DNA of 64,000 nucleotides from Gemmatimonadota bacterium. Its GTDB lineage: Bacteria; Latescibacterota; UBA2968; UBA8231. The first letter of the stretch is position 1. Each line of letters starts with the position of its first letter. Under the pieces are notes generated by a model, which saw only the letters and a list, made by a program, of their open reading frames with translations, was not told the DNA's origin and did no database searches. Location: assembly GCA_009841115.1 (NCBI GenBank), contig VXML01000051.1, positions 1-64,000 of the forward strand, given 5' to 3'. A program made the translations under genes and the position numbers. Shown here one piece after another: positions 52,299 to 60,799 of the stretch.

Positions 52299-54242
52299 AT
52301 GACGCGTAATCAGACGAGACCGGGCGTCGTCCCTAGGGTGGTCGAAGTCAGGGCGACGCAAGTATTGCCGCCCCCCGGATGGGCGCTTCTGGAACGCCGA
52401 TTGATGAAGCTAATGGAGGACGCGGTTGAGCCAATGGTCGACAAGTACGCGGAAAAGGGCGGGGCATTCTACTACGCCGACGATGTTGACGACCTATACG
52501 AAAGGGTGTATAACTGGGGCCTGTTCTACGCGATGGGGGCCGATCGCAAGGTGTTCGACCTTGGGTTGCAGCAATGGCACGCAACCACGCGGTTCTTCGC
52601 CGACGACATCGTCAGCCGCGTCCACCCCCGCTTCCAGCCCCAGATCCACAACGAGTACTACAACCAGGCCGCCGCCGGTGCCAACGAGTGGTACCACCAG
52701 GGCGAGGGCAACATGGCCTTCTACCATTTCGGCCTGGCCGATCCCACCATCTCGGAAAACGTGCGCCGCGCTAGGCGGTTTGCGGCCATGTTCATGGACG
52801 AGGATTCCGAGGCCCCCAACTACGATCCCCAGTACAGGATCTTCCGCAGCCCCATTCAGACCAGCGTCGGCCCCATGCACCACGCCACGGTCGACAACGT
52901 GATCATGTGGCTGCAGGGAGGGGAAACGGGTTACGAGAAGGGATATCGCCCCTACAGGGTGCGGGCCACCCTCGATCCGGTGATGACAGACCTCGAGGGG
53001 AACTGGTTCGAGAATCCCGCGCGGCGGGACGAGATCCTCAAGCTGTTCGATCACATCGTCCTCAACGGCGACGTCCCCCACAGCCTCGGCGCCACCGCCC
53101 TCATCACCAACGCCTTCCTCTACACCGGCGAGGACAAGTACAAGCAATGGGTGCTCGATTACACCGAGGGATGGATGGAGCGCATCGAGCGCAACGGCGG
53201 CATCCTGCCCGACAACGTCGGGCCGACCGGCGAGATCGGCGAAAACCGCAATGGCCTCTGGTGGGGCGGGCTCTACGGCTGGAACACCTTCGTCGGCCAC
53301 TACATCATGTTCAGCGCCCTCACCATCGCCGCCGAATGCTCCCTCCTGCTCACCGGCGACTTCGGCTATCTCGAACTGCTGCGCTCGCAGATCCGACTAC
53401 TCATGGACAACGCCATCACCCGCGAGGACGGGCAGCTTCTGTTGCCGGCTCGCTACGGTGCGGACGGCTGGGAGTACGCGAGGGACGACTACGACTACGA
53501 AAAAGGCAGGTTCGTGCCCTACCGCATGCAGGAGCTGGCCCACCTCTATCACGCCTCGATGGCCCAGGAGGACTACGACCTCATCGTCCGCATTCGGGAC
53601 ACCGACAAAATGCGCGACTGGAACCACGCGCCCGTCCTCGGAGAGAAGAGCTACGCCGACACCGAATTGGCCCGCTTCCAGTACTACGACGGCAAGAACC
53701 CGGCCTGGCCCGAAAAAATCCTGCAGGCCGAGTATGAGAATGCCTTGAATGATTTCGAGTCGATACTAAACGAAACCCGCGATGCCAAGACCCTGATCGC
53801 CGACAACCCCTCTCCCCCCACTACGGTCTACACCAAGGGGTTGACGCAGGTGACCATGGGGGCACCGCAATCGGTGTACACTGGAGGGCTGTTGCGCGCC
53901 ACCGTCCGCTACTTCGATGCAGACCGCACGCGGCCGGGCCTACCACCCGACGTGGCTGCTCTCGTCGACAAACTAGGAACTGACAGCGCCGGCATTCAGC
54001 TCGTCAACCTGAACGCTGGCGAGACGCGCAACCTGATCGTGCAGGCCGGGGCTTTCGCCGAGCACGAATTTGTCGAACTAACGCATGAAGAGCAGACCGT
54101 CCAAGTGGAGTCGAAGTATTTCGCGGTGCAACTTCCTCCCGGCACCTCCATCCGGCTGGACGTGGGCATGCGCCGCTTTGCTCACCGGCCGACCTATGCC
54201 TTCCCCTGGCACGGGGACGCTATCCCGGTGCCGCACCAATAG
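52299..54242 (+). CDS. large helical-barrel-like protein of unknown function
   Basis: This 647-residue protein's residues 30-480 are rich in helices with conserved-looking aromatic/Asp segments: RVYNWGLFYAMGADRKVFDL, LQQWHATTRFF, HNEYYNQAAAGANEWYHQGE, NRNGLWWGGLYGWNTF. This suggests an alpha/alpha toroid like those of glycoside hydrolases or lyases. A beta-sandwich-like C-terminal domain follows after 520. I do not recognise the family. It lies 27 bases after the propeller gene, with AGGAGG upstream, and ends the operon-like set. Confidence 0.6.
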   Translation: MTRNQTRPGVVPRVVEVRATQVLPPPGWALLERRLMKLMEDAVEPMVDKYAEKGGAFYYADDVDDLYERVYNWGLFYAMGADRKVFDLGLQQWHATTRFFADDIVSRVHPRFQPQIHNEYYNQAAAGANEWYHQGEGNMAFYHFGLADPTISENVRRARRFAAMFMDEDSEAPNYDPQYRIFRSPIQTSVGPMHHATVDNVIMWLQGGETGYEKGYRPYRVRATLDPVMTDLEGNWFENPARRDEILKLFDHIVLNGDVPHSLGATALITNAFLYTGEDKYKQWVLDYTEGWMERIERNGGILPDNVGPTGEIGENRNGLWWGGLYGWNTFVGHYIMFSALTIAAECSLLLTGDFGYLELLRSQIRLLMDNAITREDGQLLLPARYGADGWEYARDDYDYEKGRFVPYRMQELAHLYHASMAQEDYDLIVRIRDTDKMRDWNHAPVLGEKSYADTELARFQYYDGKNPAWPEKILQAEYENALNDFESILNETRDAKTLIADNPSPPTTVYTKGLTQVTMGAPQSVYTGGLLRATVRYFDADRTRPGLPPDVAALVDKLGTDSAGIQLVNLNAGETRNLIVQAGAFAEHEFVELTHEEQTVQVESKYFAVQLPPGTSIRLDVGMRRFAHRPTYAFPWHGDAIPVPHQ

Positions 54243-54256
54243 CGAAAGGGAAGGCG

Positions 54257-54745
54257 ATGAGCAATATGAAAACTAAAAAATCGCAAGAATCCCAAAGATT
54301 ACTAGACTCCGTAAAGGAAATGTACAATGATCCTGGAGAAGTTGAAATCCGAATAGAAAATCTGAAAATCGGTATTAGAGAGGCAGAACAAGCGTTTGTT
54401 GAAAAATTTCCTGCAGGCAGCGATCTGTTAGACATTGGCTGTGCGACAGGTTGTCAATCCAGTTTTGAAGCAGGGGAAATTGATATGTATTTTAAGGAAG
54501 CAAAACACATGATGAAGATCATCGCCGCATCAGGGCATCCAGATGTTCCACTTGCCATACTTTTCCCAGATGCGACAGGCATCACAGGTACACATCAACC
54601 GGAATGCAAAACGCGGTTTGTTACTTGTATTGAGAGATCCAGAGTGTACCAACAGATAATGAAAAAACAGTACATCTCCTCGGGACGGCCTCAACTCAAT
54701 CGGTTCTCCCAGACCGAACCTTTGTTGCGGCTTCTTAAAATCTGA
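54257..54745 (+). pseudogene. truncated SAM-methyltransferase fragment
   Basis: The ATG at 54257 has GGGAAGG upstream, and the first 70 residues look genuine. A helical region is followed by DLLDIGCATG, motif I of class I methyltransferases. Right after this (about 54460) the similarity stops. The remaining codons run into the region antisense to the PhyH gene at 54530-55300. The stretch is AT-rich compared with the operon before it. It is most likely the 5' end of a broken methyltransferase gene. Confidence 0.6.
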
Positions 54746-55300
54746 CAGCATTTGATACCGATCAGAGTTCTGCACTGCCGCCTTGCTGAGCTTCCGATGC
54801 GATCCTGGCCAGACCGCAGTACCACCACCCTGCGCAGCGCCAGAATCGAGATAGGTCAGAGAAGAGACGCGGAATGACCCGGGAAAGACATTGAAAGGTC
54901 GATGTCCACCATCGACGTGCCCATTGCTATAATCCCAGTCTTTCGAAACCGGAAATACACTGCGTGCCCAGACTCCCTCTGGTTGTGGCTTCTGACAGTG
55001 AAATGCACCTGCATTTTCCCGAGCCAATTGGCTCTGTACTTCGTAAAATGCGGGCGTACAACAAGCCAGCAACGCGGGATCTTGAACCCCAAAATGTTCA
55101 ATCACCCCCTGGCTGACGATTGTGTTTACCCCATCTGTTTCGTCTGGTAAAGGAGACCACGAAGCCGGATCATCCCGATCCACCCCGAGCACAGACCACA
55201 TCGCAGCTTCCGCATTGGCAATTGTCTCTTCTGGAATCAATCCCGACACCAGCACATACCCATCTCGGTCATACTGCGTCAGTTGCTCTTGTGAAAGCAT
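54530..55300 (-). CDS. phytanoyl-CoA dioxygenase family protein
   Basis: This 256-residue Fe(II)/2-oxoglutarate oxygenase has the N-terminal QYDRDGYVLVSGLIPEETI. The iron site is NGHVDGGHRPF (HxD), GGTAVWPGSHRKLSK supports the jellyroll, and the distal His is in LVHSGSLNTSNKPRFAFR with the co-substrate Arg. The substrate is unknown. AGGAGG precedes the ATG at 55300. A conserved promoter-like element lies 26 bases upstream. Confidence 0.9.
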   Translation of the reverse strand: MLSQEQLTQYDRDGYVLVSGLIPEETIANAEAAMWSVLGVDRDDPASWSPLPDETDGVNTIVSQGVIEHFGVQDPALLACCTPAFYEVQSQLARENAGAFHCQKPQPEGVWARSVFPVSKDWDYSNGHVDGGHRPFNVFPGSFRVSSLTYLDSGAAQGGGTAVWPGSHRKLSKAAVQNSDRYQMLSDFKKPQQRFGLGEPIELRPSRGDVLFFHYLLVHSGSLNTSNKPRFAFRLMCTCDACRIWEKYGKWNIWMP

Positions 55301-55325
55301 AGACTCCTCCTGGATAGATCGAATT

Positions 55326-55367
55326 ATGTATAAGAAAAATAAGGCATCGATATCGGTACTATGCAGT
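55326..55367 (-). promoter_or_regulatory. conserved promoter-like element, copy A
   Basis: On the minus strand a near-palindrome ACCGATATCGAT is followed by a T-rich tract and TATACAT, ending 26 bases before the PhyH start at 55300. The same order recurs at 56180, 58270 and 60800. The palindrome sits where a -35 would be if TATACAT is the -10. The role is inferred from conservation and position. Confidence 0.6.
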
Positions 55368-55390
55368 CCTCAGTCCCCAGCCCCCGTTTC

Positions 55391-56128
55391 TCAATGCTTA
55401 CACGCCACATGTCGATCTTCGTATATACCCTTTAGAAACTTTTCTGGGTTGAGTTCTTCGGGCAAATAATGCCATGCCGTACTATAGCGCGTGCGATTGC
55501 TGTGGTTATCATAAGCACCGTGCAGGAGATTGGCGGAAAACAGCACAACCGTACCAGCGGGAATGACCACATCCACAGCCCGCGCTTCATCGACCGTCGT
55601 CCAACTGCCATGCCTGCTTGGATTTCTGCGGTGCTCGACAATCTCGCCCATCCGGTGGCTGCCGGGCACCACCCGCAAACACCCATTCTCCACATCTGAA
55701 TCTTCCAGATAAATCCCGCAACTGATAATGCGATCCGTATCGGTGCCAAAATAAAAACTGTCCTGATGCCAGCCCGTTGACGTGCCGCCATTGGGCAACT
55801 TTGGAAAAAACTTGGTGCCAAACACATCGATGTTTTCACCAATCAATACGGCCACGCGGTCTAAAATCGCCGGTTCGCGCGCCAGTTCCAACACGCGGGA
55901 ATCGACCACGCAAACCCCCTGAACTTTGTGCAACAAACCCGCCTGGGGTTCGCCGCGCTCGTCCAACTCAAGCGACCAGTGCGGCACCTGCTCGGTCAGT
56001 TTGCATCCCTCTGCGACCAGTTCATCAAATACCTGCTTGTAATAGGCCAATCGCTCGCCTTGTATCAGGGCTGCAAAAACGAGATAGCCATCTTCGCTAA
56101 ACTGCCGCATCTGTTCGTCTGTCAGCAT
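55391..56128 (-). CDS. phytanoyl-CoA dioxygenase family protein
   Basis: This 245-residue Fe(II)/2-oxoglutarate oxygenase has MRQFSEDGYLVFAALIQGER at the start and the iron site TGWHQDSFYFGTD (HxD). CLRVVPGSHRMGE and the distal His in LLHGAYDNHSNRTRYS, with the Arg for 2-oxoglutarate, follow. It is complete and typical, with the substrate unknown. AGGAGG lies before the ATG, and copy B of the conserved element is 52 bases upstream. Confidence 0.92.
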   Translation of the reverse strand: MLTDEQMRQFSEDGYLVFAALIQGERLAYYKQVFDELVAEGCKLTEQVPHWSLELDERGEPQAGLLHKVQGVCVVDSRVLELAREPAILDRVAVLIGENIDVFGTKFFPKLPNGGTSTGWHQDSFYFGTDTDRIISCGIYLEDSDVENGCLRVVPGSHRMGEIVEHRRNPSRHGSWTTVDEARAVDVVIPAGTVVLFSANLLHGAYDNHSNRTRYSTAWHYLPEELNPEKFLKGIYEDRHVACKH

Positions 56129-56179
56129 AAAAACCTCCTGCAGAATCAGTCGTCGCCTTTTTCTTTAACAGAGCCTGCG

Positions 56180-56216
56180 ATGTATGGGAAAAATAAAGAC
56201 ACCGGCTCGGTGCCAC
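56180..56216 (-). promoter_or_regulatory. conserved promoter-like element, copy B (most diverged)
   Basis: ATGTAT, two variable bases and GAAAAATAA (plus strand) match copies A, C and D. The dyad differs: on the minus strand GGCACCG-AGC-CGGTGTC forms a 7-bp stem before TTTATTTTT. This copy could also act as an intrinsic terminator. It lies 52 bases before the PhyH start at 56128. Confidence 0.5.
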
Positions 56217-56288
56217 CACCTCTTACCGGTGACCCGCTTGGCTACTGGCGGTTGGGGAGCGGCTCGCCTCGGGACGCCGCTCCGAATT

Positions 56289-58040
56289 CTACCTAGCCAG
56301 CGAGGGTGGTGACACGCCTTTCCCCCCTTTCAACACTAGGAAATTCCTGGCCTCATCCACAGCGGGCTTCCCGGCGGGGTCCACCTTCATGGGCCCTCCG
56401 TTCCCGCCGTTGGCATCCTTGTCCCAGATTCTGTCATCATACCCATCGGGAGCATACTGACAGATGTAGGCTTTGCGCACGCTATCGGTGTTGTTGGCCC
56501 CTGTAAAGTGCGGCGTCAGGCTCCAGAAGATCGCCGCCGAGCCCGCCTTGACCGGCACACAGACGGCATCGTCGGATCTAAGGCCGCTGATCGTCCAGCC
56601 ACCGTTGCTCTCATCGAACTCGTGAAGCAGCGGCCCTCGCCGGAAGAGCCCCGGCACGAACCACGGGCAGCCGTTTTCCTCGGTTGCATCGTTGAGCGCT
56701 ACCCAGCACGACAGGTATTGCAGGGGGTCAATGAACGCAAGGCCAATGTCCTGATGGCAGGGGAAAACCCGCCCAGGGCAGGGCTTCGTGTGCACCGCCT
56801 GCTCCCGGTACAGCCGCACATCGTCGCAGTTGAGCAGGTCGTAGCAAACCTTCTGGAAGAACGGGCCGGCGCAGAATGAGCGGGCAAGCGCCGACCCCCG
56901 GGCCAGGCCGCTCGTAATGGTGATCCGATCAGCATTCGCAATCGTGCGCGACGGCTGCTGCCGCTCCCTGGCTTCGAGGCGCCGCACACTCTCGTGCTCG
57001 AGCCGATCGAATTCATCCCGCAGCTGCCCGATCTCCGCAGCGCTGAAGGCATCCTCGACCACAGTGAACCCCTGGAGATCCATATCGTCCGCCTGATCCC
57101 TGGTGAGGATCCGGAGAGGAGCATCCTTGCGTGTCGGCAGGAGCGACGGGTGCTTGCTCGAGCTGCTGAACTCCATGGCCGGATGCCGCGGCAGTCGCGC
57201 GTTGTGCTGAGCAGCCGGCGTCGGCTCGTCGCCCGTGGACCAGCGTGCGGTTCCGTCGAAGCCGAGGCGCTCCCACAACACGTGCGGCCACTCCCTGAAG
57301 CCGCTTGAGATGTAGTGGCATGCGTAGACTTGGCGAAAGACGGTCGGGTCGCGCCCCATCAACCCCCGGTGCCACAAATGGCCGTCGAAGATCACGGCTG
57401 TTCCCCTCTTTGCCACGATGTGCACCTCCTCCGCCCCTGCCGCTTCGTTCTCCTCGAAGATCTCCTTCCTCAGCCTGGCACCTAGCTCCGGGTCGCCTGA
57501 GTGCGTGCGATAGCCCGCCCACTTTCCCTGCCGGAGGTCATCGTGGTGAAGCTTGCGGCGAAGGTGGCCGCCTGTCTGCAGCGCGAGCGTGCCGATCTCC
57601 TCGTCCACGTCCACGAGCGGAATCCACACACCGATGCAGCCCGGAAGCGGGGTTCCGTCACAATGCCAGCTCTGCGACCACTGGCTGCCCTTCCACCAGT
57701 AGTGGCTCTTGATGCCCTCGGGCTCTTCCCCGCCCAAGGCATCCTTGAGCGGTCCGCGCAGCTTCGGATGCAGCATGAAAGCGCGGCAGACGGGATCGTG
57801 GATGTGGCACTGATCCGTGTCGATAAGATGGTCGGCGCTTTCCGCCGGCGGGACGATTCCCTCGACGGGGATTTCGCCCGCGTGTACGGCGTCCATATGC
57901 CGGATGAGCCCGTCGCACTCGTCGGCGGTGAAGAGCGAAGGCACGGCGACCCACCCGTCGCGAGCGTACTTCCGCCTCTGCTCGGCGGTGAGGCCCGCCA
58001 CCTCCACGTGGCTGGGTTGGGTGTGTTCGGAGCCGGACAT
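56289..58040 (-). CDS. two-domain phytanoyl-CoA dioxygenase-like protein
   Basis: This 583-residue protein has two complete PhyH-type catalytic halves. The first has QSWHCDGTPLPGCIGVW (HxD), LWHRGLMGRDPTVFRQV with the distal His, and an Arg. The second, after a linker at about 290-320, has FPCHQDIGLAFIDPL (HxD) and LTPHFTGANNTDSVRKAY. The usual family member has one. The start is taken at ATG 58040 (MSGSEHTQ). A longer frame to 58199 runs through the tail of an unrelated gene. The ribosome-binding site is weak and the 5' end is uncertain. Confidence 0.8.
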   Translation of the reverse strand: MSGSEHTQPSHVEVAGLTAEQRRKYARDGWVAVPSLFTADECDGLIRHMDAVHAGEIPVEGIVPPAESADHLIDTDQCHIHDPVCRAFMLHPKLRGPLKDALGGEEPEGIKSHYWWKGSQWSQSWHCDGTPLPGCIGVWIPLVDVDEEIGTLALQTGGHLRRKLHHDDLRQGKWAGYRTHSGDPELGARLRKEIFEENEAAGAEEVHIVAKRGTAVIFDGHLWHRGLMGRDPTVFRQVYACHYISSGFREWPHVLWERLGFDGTARWSTGDEPTPAAQHNARLPRHPAMEFSSSSKHPSLLPTRKDAPLRILTRDQADDMDLQGFTVVEDAFSAAEIGQLRDEFDRLEHESVRRLEARERQQPSRTIANADRITITSGLARGSALARSFCAGPFFQKVCYDLLNCDDVRLYREQAVHTKPCPGRVFPCHQDIGLAFIDPLQYLSCWVALNDATEENGCPWFVPGLFRRGPLLHEFDESNGGWTISGLRSDDAVCVPVKAGSAAIFWSLTPHFTGANNTDSVRKAYICQYAPDGYDDRIWDKDANGGNGGPMKVDPAGKPAVDEARNFLVLKGGKGVSPPSLAR

Positions 58041-58054
58041 TTCAGTGGGAATCG

Positions 58055-58200
58055 CTACTTCGGTCGCGCGAAGGCGACGAGCGCGGCGTCCGATCCGGTG
58101 CCCGTAGCGATGACGACGAACTGGCGTCCCGACCGCGCGCGGTAGGTCATGGTTCTTGGGCACCCGCGAGGGCGGTAGATAAGAGGGCGGCTGTCGCAAC
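58055..58200 (-). pseudogene. C-terminal remnant of a PQQ-dependent dehydrogenase
   Basis: A minus-strand frame ending at TAG 58057-58055 reads MTYRARSGRQFVVIATGTGS and then DAALVAFARPK. That is the closing strand pattern of quinoprotein glucose/alcohol dehydrogenases (M-T-Y-x-x-x-G-x-Q-Y-V-V-I-A...L-x-A-F). Nothing upstream belongs to it. It is a gene tail stranded between the conserved element and the PhyH gene. Confidence 0.6.
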
Positions 58201-58269
58201 TAATCGCTTCATGAAGAGGACAACTGAATCATAGTTTCGCGGCGTATTCTAGATATCATGGATTGACCT

Positions 58270-58327
58270 ATGTATAGAAAAAATAAAGGCATCGATATGG
58301 TTCTATGCAATTCGCTGAAAACGCTAC
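58270..58327 (-). promoter_or_regulatory. conserved promoter-like element, copy C
   Basis: It matches copy D along about 58 bases, including the distal TTCGCTGAAAACG that copies A and B lack. On the minus strand the order is dyad, T-rich tract, then TATACAT. The nearest minus-strand starts are 71 bases (frame to 58199) and 230 bases (ATG 58040) away. Confidence 0.6.
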
Positions 58328-58544
58328 AATTCACCGAGAACGTTCGCAAGAGTCCGGCAGAGTCCCTGATGACTCGCCTGTCGTCGCATCGAATTGTTCG
58401 GGAATTACACGCCGGTGTAAATATGATGCGGCTATTCCCTCGGTCAACCAAGAATGTTGATTTTGAGTTTGGTGATCAGCTAGAGATGAAAGTGCACGCT
58501 CAATTTGAACTCGAAAAACTAGCCTGTTGAGCTTTTGCCCCAAA

Positions 58545-59336
58545 TCAATCGATTGGAGTACTCTCAAGCGTCTCCAGCCAGCGATAGCCGTAGGCCGGCA
58601 CTTCGGGTGACCCGGTCGTACCATCGGGAAACATGCCAAACCGCTCGACGCGCAGGCGGTAGCCGTAGTCGTGATAGGGCTGGAAGCCCACGATCTCGCC
58701 GCGGAAGGGGACGCCGTTGACGACCTTGCAGTACCCGGGATAGCCGTCGTCGCACTCGACCCTGTGGGCATCTACGGTAATCTCCTCTTCCGTGCCTGCG
58801 GCTTTGGTGCTCGAGACGACTTCACTCAATATGTACCGGCCATCGCCATACTTGTTGGCCCCGAGGATGTAGTGATAGCCGGCCTCGTATTCAAAGTTAG
58901 TGATCATGTCGTCGTACGGCGCGCCGTCCACCACTAGGCAGAAGTCGTCACTCTGGGCGCATAGCACCCGCATCGGGCCCACCGACAAGGTTGCGGGGGT
59001 GGATGGTGCCGGGGTCTTCTCCAGTTGCTCCAGCAGGCGGTAGGCGTACCGGCCGGCATCCTGCGGCGGTTCCTCCCCGCCCCAGGGATCGTACTTGCCG
59101 ATCCGCAGGCGATAGTCGTAGCCGGGCTCGTATTCGAATCCTTCGATTCCGTCGTAGAATAACCCGCCGTCAACCACCATGCAGGACTGTAGGCCCACGC
59201 CGTAGCACTTGGCTAGGGTGGGGCCGACGGTCACCTCCCGTATCTCGAGGTACTCGGCGTCCGGGTCTGTGGAACGGTCGCAGCCGGCAAAGACCAAGGT
59301 CAGCAGGAAGAAGAGAGCGGGGCTTCTGGTGCGCAT
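58545..59336 (-). CDS. lipoprotein with three tandem DUF4377 domains
   Basis: This 263-residue protein has lipobox LVFAGC. Three similar units follow (about 28-108, 112-182, 185-263), each with a Cys pair near V-D-G or V-N-G, then F-x-Y-E-x-G-Y-x-Y-x-L: CYGVGLQSCMVVDGG/GFEYEPGYDYRLRI, CLVVDGAPYDD/FEYEAGYHYILG and CKVVNGVPFRG/DYGYRLRV. This is the DUF4377 pattern, normally found once or twice in exported proteins. Function is unknown. It is a stand-alone gene with GGAG upstream of the ATG. Confidence 0.8.
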   Translation of the reverse strand: MRTRSPALFFLLTLVFAGCDRSTDPDAEYLEIREVTVGPTLAKCYGVGLQSCMVVDGGLFYDGIEGFEYEPGYDYRLRIGKYDPWGGEEPPQDAGRYAYRLLEQLEKTPAPSTPATLSVGPMRVLCAQSDDFCLVVDGAPYDDMITNFEYEAGYHYILGANKYGDGRYILSEVVSSTKAAGTEEEITVDAHRVECDDGYPGYCKVVNGVPFRGEIVGFQPYHDYGYRLRVERFGMFPDGTTGSPEVPAYGYRWLETLESTPID

Positions 59337-59431
59337 TGGAGTTCTCCTTCGGTACGGCTACCGCCGCCACCCTGCGTCCCGCGTTGGATCGCAACAGGCT
59401 CTGACGGCTCTACTCCAGAATATACCGAAAG

Positions 59432-60766
59432 CTATAGCCCCTGCATCGCTGATTCGGGATCGAGAATTACATCGGCAGCAATCAATCGATCCTGTAGCTC
59501 GGCCATCGGCACGCTACGACTATCCACACCTGTTGCCCTTGCTATCGCCGCGGCCGTGCCAGCAGCCTGTCCCATGCCCATCGAGTTGGCTGTGACTCGA
59601 CTTGATGCTAGGGCCTCTGAAGTTGCCGAGTGACAACGACCCGCAACCCAGAGATTCTCTACGCCCTGCGGCAGCAACGTTCTGTACGAAATATCGTACG
59701 GCGGTACGATCGGCTGATCGTGATACCCGGTTGCGTCCTTGGGATGCCGGTCTATTCTCCACGCCCCAAGCACTACCACGTCATCCTGTCGTTTCGCCCC
59801 TCTTATATCGTCGCCGGTCAGCGTGTAATCGCCGACGATTCTTCTGGATTCTCGCGATCCAGCCGTCGGACCACTGGTGAAAAAGTAGGCGTCTTTGAAC
59901 TCGGGTAGTGCTTCTTTCCAGAGCTCGAACATGGTCCACGCATCGCGTCGGCCCTGGATTTCTGCGTTCGTCCAGTCTTGCGGGTTCGTTGCGTTGCCGG
60001 GAGTGCGAATCACATTGAAATAGATGTCTCGACCTGAGAAAGTTGCCGGCCACGGACCCCCATAAAGGCCGATCTTTCCTGCGGCACATGCCTTCTCCAA
60101 AACGGCCGCACATTTGCGACGCAGCTCAAATGTAAGTTCGACAAAGCCAATTCGGAAGTGCAAGCTCATCGGCTGAAGCGACTCGGCGACCTCGTATGGA
60201 CATCCTGCCCAGGCGGCGACATCGGCATCACCCGTGGCATCGATAACGTACTTGGGCCGTATAGCGACGAGGCCGTCTTTGTTACTGACTACGACGCTGT
60301 CCACCCGGCCATCCTTCACGATCACGTCAGACACCTGTGTGTGGAAAAGCAGATTCACGCCAGACTCGACTAAAATTTCATCTGAAGCCTTCTTGAACAA
60401 CTCCGGATCAGTGCGCGGAATCACCCGATCGGGATGCTTTTCGACCTCGGTGAAATCACCGTTCACGTTGTATGAGAGATGTGGAGCCTGCCCGGGCTCA
60501 ACCACACCCATTCGTTCGAGCATCTCAAAGACAAGTCCACCCACGACAGGCTTACCCGTCTCTTCGTAAACGAATCCATCGAACGCCGAGCCGATGATGT
60601 TCGTAAAGAACCCACCGGCAAATCCCATGCGGTCGACTGCCATCACAGAAGCGCCGTTCCGCGCCGCGCCAACAGCCGCACCAATACCCGCCAGCCCCGT
60701 TCCGCAAACGAGAACATCGGGTTCGGCGACGACGGGGAGTGATTTTGTGTAGTGGATTGTTGACAT
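59432..60766 (-). CDS. FAD-dependent oxidoreductase (FAD_oxidored family)
   Basis: This 444-residue protein has the N-terminal dinucleotide motif VLVCGTGLAGIGAAVGAARN, then GGFFTNIIGSAF, VIDATGDADVAAWAGCP and the C-terminal FAD motif NLWVAGRCHSATSEALASSR with MGMGQAAGTAAAIA. This order is typical of proteins that sit among sugar and xenobiotic catabolic genes in planctomycete-type genomes. The substrate is unknown. AAAGGAG precedes the ATG at 60766. Copy D of the conserved element is 34 bases upstream. Confidence 0.9.
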   Translation of the reverse strand: MSTIHYTKSLPVVAEPDVLVCGTGLAGIGAAVGAARNGASVMAVDRMGFAGGFFTNIIGSAFDGFVYEETGKPVVGGLVFEMLERMGVVEPGQAPHLSYNVNGDFTEVEKHPDRVIPRTDPELFKKASDEILVESGVNLLFHTQVSDVIVKDGRVDSVVVSNKDGLVAIRPKYVIDATGDADVAAWAGCPYEVAESLQPMSLHFRIGFVELTFELRRKCAAVLEKACAAGKIGLYGGPWPATFSGRDIYFNVIRTPGNATNPQDWTNAEIQGRRDAWTMFELWKEALPEFKDAYFFTSGPTAGSRESRRIVGDYTLTGDDIRGAKRQDDVVVLGAWRIDRHPKDATGYHDQPIVPPYDISYRTLLPQGVENLWVAGRCHSATSEALASSRVTANSMGMGQAAGTAAAIARATGVDSRSVPMAELQDRLIAADVILDPESAMQGL

Positions 60767-60799
60767 GGTTTGCTCCTTTCTTTTTTTAGTTAAGTTCTA

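Larger units (their letters stand above)
58041..58544. other. gap with gene remnant and conserved element copy C
   Basis: This gap of about 500 bases holds the quinoprotein remnant (58055-58200) and copy C of the conserved element (58270-58327). The rest shows no credible gene. An 86-codon plus frame at 58270-58530 starts inside the repeat element and has no recognisable features. Confidence 0.55.

Noticed and set aside
58041-58199. N-terminal extension of the two-domain PhyH protein to 58199
   Set aside because: Those codons coincide with the quinoprotein tail read in another frame and are Arg/Pro-rich, as expected of a shadow frame.
58270-58530. 86-codon plus-strand frame starting inside element C
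   Set aside because: Its start is the repeat element itself, with no ribosome-binding site and no recognisable protein feature.
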